Positions 54,153 to 63,744 of a stretch of DNA of 64,000 nucleotides are shown here, piece after piece. The DNA comes from an uncultured Mucispirillum sp. Its GTDB lineage: Bacteria; Chrysiogenota; Deferribacteres; Deferribacterales; Mucispirillaceae. The notes beneath the pieces were generated by a model. That model made no database searches. It was not told where the DNA came from and was given only the letters and a program-made list of their open reading frames with translations. The position numbers and the translations under genes were made by a program. Numbering within the stretch: position 1 is the stretch's first letter; each line of letters begins with the position of its first letter. The DNA lies in assembly GCA_944323205.1 (NCBI GenBank), contig CALURO010000002.1:1-64000 (forward strand), written 5' to 3'.

Positions 54153-57100
54153 ATGAAATTAGGAGTATTACTTTCTGTGCCGCTTATAGCCTTAACAGCC
54201 TTTGGCTGCACGCAGGAAGAAGACCCAGTAAACACTGCCGTTCAAGGTCAGAATGGTGTAAGTGGCGTTATGCCTACAATAGGAAAGATTTATATTGAAG
54301 ATGTGCAAAAAGGAGCAAATGATGGCGACCTTTCTGATATGAGAAGAGCACATCTTATATACACTCTTTCTGGTGATATTGTAGTAAATGACTATTCTAT
54401 ACTAGATGGTGGTGCTGCAAGATGTGTATGGGAAAGTAACTCGGCAGATACAGTGCTTTCTAAAAGTGAAACAATACTTGCAAAAAATAAAAATACAGGA
54501 CTTTATGAATGTGAACCTGTTACTGTTGATTTTAATAAGCAGGATAATGCAGACTATAACCCAGACACTGTTATTACACTTTCATTTAAAGATAATCAGG
54601 GTAGAGCTGTAACAAGCCCTGCAACTGGTGCAGCTTATGCCACAACAACTACATTAAACACAACAGACAGACATAACTTAATAAACCTTGCCACAAGCCC
54701 TACATCTGTTTTGTTTTATAGAAGAGATGGGCTTTTTCAATCGGGCTATACTGCTTACCGCGGTTTGCAGGGTTTAGAAGAATATATAGGAACAGCAGTA
54801 TATGAGGGCAAAGTAGAAGCTCCCGGTGGTGCAGGAGCTGTTAATGTGAAAGATACTGTAGAAACTTATGCAGGAAATGTAGAAACAAATATTAATACTA
54901 TTAATAAATGGCTTAATGGTGAAACCGATGTTGATAAAATTAAATCATCAAGTGCTTTTGTATCAAGCTATGGGCCGCCTATTGCACTGCCGCCTTTTAG
55001 AGAAGGTGAGATAGACTATACAAAATTAAGAGTAGTGCTTATGAGGCATAATAACAGCCCTATTATTATAAGTAACGATAAAAAACTTTATACAATGGGT
55101 ATCATAAGCAAATTTAGCGAAAAAGATTTAAAAGAAAACTATATTTATCACATAAGAAGCAATGATAACTGGTTTTCATACTCTGGTGTAGATATTTATG
55201 GTGATTACAGCTCTAATAAACTGCATGTAGGGGAAATTAAGCCAATGAATGGTGTGGCAGCAAAATTTGTAAACACACTTTCTGTTACAAGCGACTTAGG
55301 AACTATTATATCTCTTAATGAAACAGACAGAGAATACTATATTGCAGGTAACCCGCACTATAATAACAGCTTTTGCAAAGAAAAGGCAGTTTATGATGAA
55401 GTAACTATGGCTTTTAACTTTAATAACACATGCACATATAATGCAAGTGTAAGGGTAGGAGCTGTTAAAATACCGGGACTGCAAAGGCTTATAGGCGATG
55501 GTAATAATGCATTAGCTGATGATAACAGCATATATTACACTGGCTCAGACGGTAAAATGTATGTGGTAAGGATAGACCCATCCAGTGCTAACTATAACCG
55601 TATTAAAAATGGGGAAGATGTTATGCCAGAACTGCTTAAATGGGAATATTCTGTAGAAGATATCCAAAACGGTGCAGATAAACTATATGCTACTGAAATG
55701 GCTCTTGCTAATATGAACCATGCTTTAATACCTACTTTATTATTAAATGACGGCTCTGTTGCCTTTCCTATGAGGCGGGGTGTTACAGTGCCAAGCGACC
55801 CAAATGACCCAAACTCAGCAGGAAAAGTGGAAATACAAACTGTTGTAAAACATTTTTATGTAAATGCAGATAATGCAACAAACCATAAGGCTGGTGATAC
55901 TAATAATATAAGAATGGTAAAACTTTTAGGGCCTACTGTTGCTCTTGGCGAAGACGGTAAACTTTATTATTTTACTGATGTGCCGGCACTTGGTATCAGC
56001 TATAATCCACAGTCTGTAACTACTGTAACCGAAGCAGATGCTGCAACAGGCAGTAGAAAAGTAGAAAGAGATAATGACTATCTGTCATTTATATATGGTG
56101 ACCCTGTTCAGCAGTTTAGTTTATTAGAGACTGCTACTGACCAGGAAAAGCTTTTTAACTTTAAATATGGCGTGCTTGATATTAATGCTGCACTTGCTGC
56201 TATGAATGATAAAGAAACAAATATAGGCAGTGATTTTGTTTTGATGCCTTATAACCCATATACAGATTCTGCAGAAGATATTGTAACAAATGCAGATAAC
56301 TCTGTTACAGTGCAGTCTGTTCCATACAGACCTTTTAGAACAAATACACATTTATTTGTAAATATGAGCAGAGGTGCTGTTTACAATTATCTTTTAGTGC
56401 CACATTATATGTATGCATTTGACAGAAAAGAAAGAAATAAGGCAGACCAGTGGATTTATAAAGAAAACGGGCTTATTGCAGGCGAAGTAAGACATAACGA
56501 TATTGCAAAAGCATACGGCTCTTTTTCTACACCAGAAGTGCCGTTTAAATATACACCTTACGGCAGAAACACTGCATTTTTTGGCAATAAAAAAGGTGTT
56601 TTTTCATTTGTAAGCTACAATGTAAGAAAAACAATATCAAGCAAGGTAAATATGAGTGGTCAAGCAATGACAAGTGGTGGAGAATCACTACGAACAGCAT
56701 TGCCAGATAACACAGTGCCAGATTATTTCTATAAAGCAGCGGTATTTGCTAGTAATAATACTGAACTAGATAAAACTACTAATGTAAGAGAAGAAGCATC
56801 ATCTAAAAATAACTATGTCAGTAACCCTTTTGTTACTGAAACAAGGATGAGCAACTTCCCTAACAATGCTGATTATATAACAAAAGGCTTTGAACCACAG
56901 CTGCTTTCAAGCTGGATAAATACTGAATTAGTGGAATATCCAAACACTGAAAATAATCCACAGGCAAATGGTAGTATATATCCTGCATATATTCCGCAGT
57001 TCCTTTATCAGTTAATGACTGGGGAAGTGATTAGTGCTGAAAGTACTTCTTCATTATCTAGACCAGCTTATGAAGGAATGAATATAACATTAACACCACA

Positions 57101-57734
57101 ACCAGATGTAACAAAATGCACAAACGGTGCATGCGAGTTTGTTAATAAACTTTACCAGTATGCTTATGGTGTAGGAATGTATAGAATATATGGTGTAAAT
57201 AGTTACCCTGTATGGCGTTCAAGGAAGCTTAATACAGAAATACTTCAACAGCAGACAAGGTTTGGCTCTTTAATACCTATGACACATGGTGATACTGCTA
57301 CATTCTTATTTAGCAAATATAAAGAGCTTTTTGATGAAGGCGTTCAGTTTAATAATACAGCATTTCCAGAAAATGAAGACTCTGATGGCGACTCTTATGT
57401 TTATCCAAGAATGTATTCATTAACAATGTACACAACATATGATGCTGACAGGTTAAGAAGTTTATCGCCAATAAGTGATGTTATACTTGGCGGTATTAAT
57501 ATTCAAACTGATAATTTAGGTGCAACTATACAAAAAAGTGCAAAATCTGATATAGACGGTATGCAGGGTATGGCAGCACAAGGTTCTGGGGTAGGCTATG
57601 TTCTTCTTGACGGTAACTTTATGTGGAGAGCAGGCTCTGATGCTGCAAGCATTACAGGAACACCAGTATCAGGAAGCGACCCATTAAACAAGGCAGAATA
57701 TTTCTCTAAATTTGTGGCATACCATAATAAATAG
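54153..57734 (+). CDS. Large surface lipoprotein, paralogue of the 302-3703 gene
   Basis: The 1193-residue protein has lipobox AFGC (Cys19), with AAGGAGG before the ATG. It aligns along its length with the first gene of the window. Shared motifs include GVMPTIGKIY, NDGDLSDMRRAHL, SSYGPPIALPPFR, IAGNPHYNNSFC, LANMNHALIP, GEVRHNDIAKAYG, and YVLLDGNFMWR. Copy 1 lacks an approximately 60-residue extension present here. Function unknown; no domain named. Confidence 0.9.
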   Translation: MKLGVLLSVPLIALTAFGCTQEEDPVNTAVQGQNGVSGVMPTIGKIYIEDVQKGANDGDLSDMRRAHLIYTLSGDIVVNDYSILDGGAARCVWESNSADTVLSKSETILAKNKNTGLYECEPVTVDFNKQDNADYNPDTVITLSFKDNQGRAVTSPATGAAYATTTTLNTTDRHNLINLATSPTSVLFYRRDGLFQSGYTAYRGLQGLEEYIGTAVYEGKVEAPGGAGAVNVKDTVETYAGNVETNINTINKWLNGETDVDKIKSSSAFVSSYGPPIALPPFREGEIDYTKLRVVLMRHNNSPIIISNDKKLYTMGIISKFSEKDLKENYIYHIRSNDNWFSYSGVDIYGDYSSNKLHVGEIKPMNGVAAKFVNTLSVTSDLGTIISLNETDREYYIAGNPHYNNSFCKEKAVYDEVTMAFNFNNTCTYNASVRVGAVKIPGLQRLIGDGNNALADDNSIYYTGSDGKMYVVRIDPSSANYNRIKNGEDVMPELLKWEYSVEDIQNGADKLYATEMALANMNHALIPTLLLNDGSVAFPMRRGVTVPSDPNDPNSAGKVEIQTVVKHFYVNADNATNHKAGDTNNIRMVKLLGPTVALGEDGKLYYFTDVPALGISYNPQSVTTVTEADAATGSRKVERDNDYLSFIYGDPVQQFSLLETATDQEKLFNFKYGVLDINAALAAMNDKETNIGSDFVLMPYNPYTDSAEDIVTNADNSVTVQSVPYRPFRTNTHLFVNMSRGAVYNYLLVPHYMYAFDRKERNKADQWIYKENGLIAGEVRHNDIAKAYGSFSTPEVPFKYTPYGRNTAFFGNKKGVFSFVSYNVRKTISSKVNMSGQAMTSGGESLRTALPDNTVPDYFYKAAVFASNNTELDKTTNVREEASSKNNYVSNPFVTETRMSNFPNNADYITKGFEPQLLSSWINTELVEYPNTENNPQANGSIYPAYIPQFLYQLMTGEVISAESTSSLSRPAYEGMNITLTPQPDVTKCTNGACEFVNKLYQYAYGVGMYRIYGVNSYPVWRSRKLNTEILQQQTRFGSLIPMTHGDTATFLFSKYKELFDEGVQFNNTAFPENEDSDGDSYVYPRMYSLTMYTTYDADRLRSLSPISDVILGGINIQTDNLGATIQKSAKSDIDGMQGMAAQGSGVGYVLLDGNFMWRAGSDAASITGTPVSGSDPLNKAEYFSKFVAYHNK

Positions 57735-57754
57735 AGAGTAACATATTTAATAAA

Positions 57755-57775
57755 AGGCTGGTTTTATATCAGCCT
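57755..57775 (+). promoter_or_regulatory. Small intergenic hairpin
   Basis: AGGCTG (57755-57760) and CAGCCT (57770-57775) pair with a 9 nt loop, between the large and mid-size lipoprotein genes, in the same place as the stronger hairpin at 3886-3917 of the other module. No T-run follows. Confidence 0.4.
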
Positions 57776-57800
57776 GTATAAAATAAAAAGGTAATATAAT

Positions 57801-59396
57801 ATGAGAAAATTTTTATTTTTAATATTTATGACAGCATTAGCATTAGGGATTATTTCAGGCTGTGCAGAAGAAGAAACTGTTTCTCCACAGGCACAAGCAT
57901 TATCTTTTGAAGAAAAACTGGCATCTACTAATGTAAATGATATAAGCCCAGAAGAAGCTTTATTTATGACAGCTCAGCATATATATAATGTGCCTGAGCT
58001 TACACCAGAAGTGAAAGAAAAGCTGAGAACTTTTTTTACAGGAATAGAAAATAGTGAATATATATATGATAATGTAAGTATAACACCTATTGGCAAGATT
58101 ACAAGCTCGGCTATTAGAAGTGTAGTATTTAATTTATTATATAAAGAAGCTGTAAAGCATGCACAAACTAATGGAACAAGCACATTATTAACACTGCTTT
58201 CTTATGAAACAATGACTTTATCTCTTAATGACCCACAGAGCCAAGAGTTTCTTGATTATCAAAATGCAGTAGCTGCTTTTAAATCAGACAGCAGCGCACA
58301 GAAGGTGCTTAACGATACTCTTAGTAATATTAGACTTTATTTAGTAGATAATCAAGAAAATGTTGAAGCAGTATTAATAGAGTATGAAAAACTGCTTCTT
58401 GACAGCTCTTCCTCTGCTTCTAAATCTGCAGGTGGTGGCGGTGTTATTGGATATAATAAGTTTCTTGTAAGTGCAAATATTGCATATATGCTCTCTGATA
58501 TTTTAATAAAAACAAATATAGTAGTAAAGTTGGACGCAAATACCCGGTATGATAAAGTGCTTTTCTTAGCTCAGCTGCTATATGGTGTAACAGAAGCAAC
58601 AAAACTTAAAATATCATACGATCAATCTTTGATATATTTTGATACATTAAATGTTATACCACATTTTACAGTTATAACAACACTTGTTCAAAATCTTTTA
58701 AACGATGTTATAACTACTAAACAAATAGCGGGTGGAGCACCATACCCTGCTACTTATGAATTAAAACCAGATGAAAATGGCAATATACCTTCACTACCAG
58801 AGACAGACAAAGACGAAGTGCCATCTGCACATCCATTTATTGATAAAACTCTTGGTGGCGGGTATAAAACAGCTGATATTTTAATATATCAGTCAATAGG
58901 TGAAAAACTGCTTGGCTCACCTGCCGGCACAACAATATATTTAGGCTATGATGGAGCACCATTACCGCCATCAAACAGGGTAAGCAACCATATGCTGCAT
59001 ATATACCAAAGGCTGAAAAAAAATGGCTTAAAAGCTCCGCTTTATACTGGTGAAATAGGTGCTGAAATATTAACAGACATTATAGGCAGGCATTTAAGAG
59101 ATGCAGGTATAGTGTATATCAATGCAAATAAAACAACACATGATGTAACTGGCAGCCAAAGTTTAAAAGCAACTGTGGATAGAATGTTTACTAGTGATGT
59201 TAACACTGGAGCCGAAGCAGCAGTATGTGCACTTATAAGAGAGTATAATTTAGCTCTTGATAATTCTGCAATAGGTAACCCTTATAACAAAGGCTACTAT
59301 ACAATGGATGCAGACGGTGCATTATGTAACATAAATATAAGTGATTCAGAAAGAAGTGCATTTGATGAAGCAGCTTATGGAACACAAGTTCAGTAA
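57801..59396 (+). CDS. Mid-size lipoprotein, paralogue of the 3958-5361 gene
   Basis: The 531-residue protein has lipobox IISGC (Cys21) and an acidic CAEEE start. It parallels the 467-residue protein of module 1 throughout: FFTGIENS vs FLQGIEQG, a central SSSASKS tract, GGAPYPA vs GGEPYKN, a RLKKNGLKAPL vs KLKTIGLKVPV stretch, and AVCALIREYNLALDNSA vs PVCIMIKEFNTAVDNSA. Extra residues are mainly in the middle. AAAAGG precedes the start. Function unknown. Confidence 0.88.
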   Translation: MRKFLFLIFMTALALGIISGCAEEETVSPQAQALSFEEKLASTNVNDISPEEALFMTAQHIYNVPELTPEVKEKLRTFFTGIENSEYIYDNVSITPIGKITSSAIRSVVFNLLYKEAVKHAQTNGTSTLLTLLSYETMTLSLNDPQSQEFLDYQNAVAAFKSDSSAQKVLNDTLSNIRLYLVDNQENVEAVLIEYEKLLLDSSSSASKSAGGGGVIGYNKFLVSANIAYMLSDILIKTNIVVKLDANTRYDKVLFLAQLLYGVTEATKLKISYDQSLIYFDTLNVIPHFTVITTLVQNLLNDVITTKQIAGGAPYPATYELKPDENGNIPSLPETDKDEVPSAHPFIDKTLGGGYKTADILIYQSIGEKLLGSPAGTTIYLGYDGAPLPPSNRVSNHMLHIYQRLKKNGLKAPLYTGEIGAEILTDIIGRHLRDAGIVYINANKTTHDVTGSQSLKATVDRMFTSDVNTGAEAAVCALIREYNLALDNSAIGNPYNKGYYTMDADGALCNINISDSERSAFDEAAYGTQVQ

Positions 59397-59415
59397 ATAA
59401 ATGCAGGAATAAAAA

Positions 59416-60375
59416 ATGAAATGTATTAAAGTTCTTTTAATAATTATATTTGCATTAAGTATTACAGCATGTGATAAAAGCAGAAAGCCTGTAGATAAAA
59501 TGTTTTTTGAAATGGGCACTGTTGTTCACATATCAATAGAAGAAAAAGATGCTGATAAAACACCGCAAATAGTAGCATTTATGAAAGAGCTTACAAATAC
59601 AATTAAAAAAAATCAGGCTGATATCTCGGAAAGTGATGCTTTTGAAAAAATAGAAGTGTCAAAAGATTTTATAAATATTTATAAAAGAACTGCCATATAT
59701 AACAAAATGAGCAGTGGTGCTTACGACCCTACAACTATTACAGTGGCATCACTTTACGGGTTTCCTGATAAAATGTTCCATATGCCCTCTGATAAAGAAA
59801 TTGAAACTGCTAAAAAATCAGCAGGGCTTGATAAAATTGTTTTTAAAGACGGTGCATTTTCTAAGCTTTTTGATGATACATTGATAGATGTAAGTGCTAA
59901 TTCCAAAGGATACATTGTAGATGAAACTGTAAAATTTATGAAAAAAGCAGGATTTGAAAACTTTATCGTAAATGCAGGCGGTGATGTATATGTATCGGGC
60001 TTAAAATATGGTGAAACACCTTATAAAATATATATAGAAGAGCCAGAAAAAGAAAATGGAATAGCAAATATTATAAAACTTACAAACAAGGCTGTTGCAA
60101 CAAGCGGTAACTATGAACGCTTTTTTATTAATGATGAAGGTAAACGGATAACCCATATTTTTGATGGCAGAACATTTACATCATCAAATAATTATAAATC
60201 TGTCAGCGTTATTGCAGACACCACAGAAATGGCAGACGGGCTTGCTACAATGTATTTTTTAAGCAGTATAGAAGAAATAAAAAATCACTGCCAAAGTTTA
60301 AATACACCTGTTTTTCTTATTACTCTTGATAATAGGAAAATAAGGCTGTGTGGCTGGGAGCAGTATGAGGAATAA
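59416..60375 (+). CDS. ApbE-like (FAD:protein FMN transferase family) lipoprotein
   Basis: The 319-residue protein has lipobox SITAC (Cys19), as many ApbE proteins do. Family motifs: YDPT (103-106), DVSANSKGYIVD (158-169), NAGGD (186-190), VATSGNYERFF (227-237), HIFDGRTF (247-254; usual form HIIDPRTG), and metal-site Asp274 and Thr278. This copy keeps the H-x-x-D motif lost in the copy at 5368. It likely attaches FMN to an exported partner; none of the neighbouring lipoproteins shows the expected flavinylation motif (D-x-x-S/T-G-A-T/S), so the target is unknown. Confidence 0.88.
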   Translation: MKCIKVLLIIIFALSITACDKSRKPVDKMFFEMGTVVHISIEEKDADKTPQIVAFMKELTNTIKKNQADISESDAFEKIEVSKDFINIYKRTAIYNKMSSGAYDPTTITVASLYGFPDKMFHMPSDKEIETAKKSAGLDKIVFKDGAFSKLFDDTLIDVSANSKGYIVDETVKFMKKAGFENFIVNAGGDVYVSGLKYGETPYKIYIEEPEKENGIANIIKLTNKAVATSGNYERFFINDEGKRITHIFDGRTFTSSNNYKSVSVIADTTEMADGLATMYFLSSIEEIKNHCQSLNTPVFLITLDNRKIRLCGWEQYEE

Positions 60376-60418
60376 TATGAATAATACAAAATTTAAAAAA
60401 ATAAAATGGAGGCTGAGT

Positions 60419-62221
60419 ATGAAAAAAATTATTGTTACTATGCTTTCTGTAACAGCTTTGCTTTTTGTAACAGGCTGTGATGATACTAAGGAGGAGCAGC
60501 CTGTTACAGGTAATTCATACTCTGTAAGGCTTGCAGACAACACTGTGCTTGATGCAGATAACAGCTACTTTTTAATCACTATTGATAATGCTGATAAAGT
60601 AGAGCCATTAGATAATATGTATTTTGAGAGTCTAACTGAATACGAAAAAGAAGTTTATCTTAGAGAAAGACTAGAAAGAGGTGTGTATGTAAAAGTAGAA
60701 GGCTATGGACTTGATGCTGAAACAATAGTGCTTGCAGGCGATAACGGAACATTAACTGATACTACACAAAACACTCTTATTCTTGCAAAAGAAAATGGAA
60801 ATAAAATGCAAATTCAAGTATTATTAAAAGCAAGACAGGCAGTGAAAGCTAAACTTGTTTATTTAACAGTAGAAAAACAAAAAATGCTTTTTAATAACTT
60901 TAATGTTGCATCTGCAAGAATATGGACAGATAAAGACGGCAATGAAATTACAACTATAAATGTGCCTGATAATATAACAAATGCAGAAACTCAAGAAGTG
61001 ATACAAAAAGGTATAGATGTAATATCTTTGCCAGTAGATGTAAATGTATATACTTATCAAACAATTGCAAATGAAAAAATGGTAGCTGCAGGTCCAGTTA
61101 AAGCATCTACAGCTATACTACCGGACGCATTTACTGATGTAAATAATACTAAATTTATTTTTGATAATTATACAACACCAGATAAGAGCTTACCGGGCTG
61201 CTTAAATATAGCTAATGATCCTACAGTTGCATGTGGCTTAAATATTGCAGGGTTTCATTCTATTAATACAGAATATACTCTTGCAATGGCAACATCAACA
61301 ACTGTGGAAAGTGCAAATGTAACAGCTCAAAATCCACTGCTTATTAAAGGAAGTAAGCCAGTAACATATGAAATAAGGCCATTAACTTCTACTTATATAA
61401 ATGCCACTGCAAGCCATGCAGTATTTGATGTGAAAGCTGTAGGCGAAGGTAATACTATTACAGCAGATAGTATATTAGTTACTGGTGCATGTGGAACAAG
61501 TGCAGGAACAGAAGCTGAAGCTGTAACAAATGGTTTTACAAAAGATACTACTAATGATAGCACTATCAATGCATGTGGATATGTTGTTCAACAGATAACA
61601 GCAAATTCTCATTATAGAATATTTATGAATGCAAAAGAAGCAGCAGATGCAGCCGCTGATATTAACCACCTTGTAATATCAGTAAATGGTGAAAACCATA
61701 CTTACACAAAAAGCGAAGTTATGTTAAAAGATGCTGCTTCTGCATATATTGGCGGTGTGCCTTTAACTCAACCTTATAAGTTAATTACTAATAATGATAC
61801 TACTGGAAATGCAGCTGCCGATCTAGCTGTAACAGTAAATGTTATACCAAACTATTTTGGAACAGACCCTAAAATATATAATTATAAGCATAATGGTAGT
61901 GAAACTGATTTATTCACAACTGAAACTCAATTTACATTATCAAGTATAAATATTCCTGCAGCTAGTAATAGTGGTTTAACAGTTGTAGCTTCACACTGTG
62001 ATAATGCGGCAACACTTGATAACTGTTCTTTTGATGTAAAAGCAGCGGCTAGTACATCAATTCCATCATCAAGCCCTGCCGTAGTTAATATTAATTATAC
62101 AGGCACAAGTAATGTAACTTCTTCGCAGGTGAAATTTTACACAACAGAGGCTACAGCTGCTACAGAACCTGCAGGGCAGGAAGAAACAGGCTCTACCGAG
62201 ACTGTAACAGCAGGGGAGTAA
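60419..62221 (+). CDS. Lipoprotein of unknown function
   Basis: The start at 60419 (GGAGG 6 nt upstream) is chosen over in-frame Met codons lying within the end of the previous gene. The 600-residue protein has lipobox VTGC (Cys20), then a Thr/Asn/Ala-rich beta-type sequence without obvious repeats or a named domain. Cys appear in pairs (CLNIANDPTVAC, VTGACGT...NACGY, SHCDNAATLDNC), suggesting disulphides. It belongs to the second module but has no counterpart near 6360, where module 1 ends. Confidence 0.85.
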   Translation: MKKIIVTMLSVTALLFVTGCDDTKEEQPVTGNSYSVRLADNTVLDADNSYFLITIDNADKVEPLDNMYFESLTEYEKEVYLRERLERGVYVKVEGYGLDAETIVLAGDNGTLTDTTQNTLILAKENGNKMQIQVLLKARQAVKAKLVYLTVEKQKMLFNNFNVASARIWTDKDGNEITTINVPDNITNAETQEVIQKGIDVISLPVDVNVYTYQTIANEKMVAAGPVKASTAILPDAFTDVNNTKFIFDNYTTPDKSLPGCLNIANDPTVACGLNIAGFHSINTEYTLAMATSTTVESANVTAQNPLLIKGSKPVTYEIRPLTSTYINATASHAVFDVKAVGEGNTITADSILVTGACGTSAGTEAEAVTNGFTKDTTNDSTINACGYVVQQITANSHYRIFMNAKEAADAAADINHLVISVNGENHTYTKSEVMLKDAASAYIGGVPLTQPYKLITNNDTTGNAAADLAVTVNVIPNYFGTDPKIYNYKHNGSETDLFTTETQFTLSSINIPAASNSGLTVVASHCDNAATLDNCSFDVKAAASTSIPSSSPAVVNINYTGTSNVTSSQVKFYTTEATAATEPAGQEETGSTETVTAGE

Positions 62222-62241
62222 TAAAAAAAATTATATAAAAT

Positions 62242-62386
62242 AAGTGCAGCAGCAACCACAAAGCCATGCATCAAAATATAATACCACTTATATTTTATCT
62301 TTATTATAGATTTAAACTATACCCTAAATAGTTAAATGAACTTTTGCTGCTGCACTTTAAATCCTGCCATATACAAATATGGCAGG
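62242..62386. promoter_or_regulatory. Long-range inverted repeat and a hairpin before the last lipoprotein
   Basis: AAGTGCAGCAGCAA (62242-62255) is the exact inverted complement of TTGCTGCTGCACTT (62344-62357), 88 nt apart. Directly after, CCTGCCATA (62363-62371) and TATGGCAGG (62378-62386) form a 9 bp stem. There is no T-run. These could fold the mRNA leader of the 62412 gene or partially terminate the operon. Confidence 0.65.
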
Positions 62387-62411
62387 AATACCAAAATAGG
62401 AGGTATAATAT

Positions 62412-63209
62412 ATGAAAAAATATTTGATGATTTTACTTACAGCAGGTATTGCAGTTTTTACTGGCTGTGCTGAAGAAGAGACACCAGAAGCCTTTATCCC
62501 TGCTGATGTTACAAATACCGACAGCTTAGTTGGCTCTTATAGAATTGATTATATAAGTATTCAAGACCATACTCCAGCAGATAATACAACTGCTACGAAT
62601 AAAAAACCGGGTACATACATTGTAAGCAATAATTGCGATGAAATAGATGTACCAAAATTAAAAGATTATAACTGTGATAGAAATTTACAAATATTATCAC
62701 AAAGAGCATCTATTGAAAAGTTTGTTGATGCAGGCAGAGTGATATATGGCACAGTTATTCAAATGCAGTTATCTTCCGGCACTATAACATCAACATATAA
62801 TGAAGATGCTTATCATCACATAATTTTCCCTATTCAAGGCTCATATTTTACTAATGGTTTTGGAAGATCAGCAGTTACAAAAGCAACAGATAGAGGTGTA
62901 AGCATTTATTTTGTAAACCCTCCAAATGGTACCAGCGAAAAAGTTAACTTTTATATAAATGAAGTAAGCAACTCTGCTAATAACCAAATACAAATAAAAA
63001 TGAACAGCAATGACGGTAGCAGAACTTATATTTTTAGAATGACTAAAACAAGCAACACCAGTGGCTCATATATCAGTATGCGTGACCCGGGACCAGCAGG
63101 CGGGCTTTATGCAACTTCATCTATTAAAAACAAACCATTATTATATAATTTTTCAGATGCTACACTTACGATGATATTTACTAAGCTTTTTAAGAATATG
63201 AATGATTAG
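62412..63209 (+). CDS. Small lipoprotein, last gene of the cluster
   Basis: The 265-residue protein has lipobox FTGC (Cys19) and an acidic CAEEETPEA start resembling the 57801 gene product. AGGAGG precedes the ATG. The middle is beta-rich (GSYFTNGFGRS, RTYIFRMTKTSN) with one Cys pair (NNCDE, YNCDR). No domain recognised. The separation by a 190 bp structured region from the previous gene suggests partly separate expression. Confidence 0.85.
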   Translation: MKKYLMILLTAGIAVFTGCAEEETPEAFIPADVTNTDSLVGSYRIDYISIQDHTPADNTTATNKKPGTYIVSNNCDEIDVPKLKDYNCDRNLQILSQRASIEKFVDAGRVIYGTVIQMQLSSGTITSTYNEDAYHHIIFPIQGSYFTNGFGRSAVTKATDRGVSIYFVNPPNGTSEKVNFYINEVSNSANNQIQIKMNSNDGSRTYIFRMTKTSNTSGSYISMRDPGPAGGLYATSSIKNKPLLYNFSDATLTMIFTKLFKNMND

Positions 63210-63239
63210 ATAATAATATTAATGGACAGACTCCTTACC

Positions 63240-63520
63240 ATTAATACGAGCGTTTAGCGAAGTGAAGAATATTATAAGTGCTTTGCTCGCTAAACGCTCA
63301 CTTTAAATGACAATGTATATATGGAAAAAAAATATATGTCACTCAGACGAGCGGTTTTTGCGAGGACTGCCGATTTCCCGACCGAATAGGGAGGAATCAG
63401 AAATCGCACAGGCTAGACCGAAGCGAAGAGTCTATAAATTTTACTAGCTAGAATGTTATAAGATTCTTCGCTAGTGTTCCACTAGCTCTGAATGACAGTG
63501 GTTATTTGGAATTATTACCA
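63240..63520. repeat. Palindromic repeats after the lipoprotein cluster
   Basis: An inverted pair GAGCGTTTAGCG (63249-63260)/CGCTAAACGCTC (63288-63299) is followed by an inverted copy of the TGAGTGAC / CTCGTC / GGCAGTCCTCGC / GATTTCTGATTCC module (63336-63420) and a palindromic unit to about 63500. The rest to 63744 is AT-rich, with a possible hairpin TTCTGCTGATAG ... CTATCAGTAGAA at about 63625-63650. Confidence 0.65.
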
Positions 63521-63744
63521 TATGACAAGGTGATTATTTAGATATAAAAATATTTAATAGACAAATAGGAAATTAGTATATATCCTTAGTAGTAGAATAG
63601 TAGTATATTTAGTAGTTTTTTAATTCTGCTGATAGTCTACTATCAGTAGAATTAATTGTATTTTAAAAATTTTTTTAAAAAAAGTCTTGGAAACATTGCA
63701 GATTTGTTGTAATATCAAATATATACAACTTTTAGGGGGACTTG

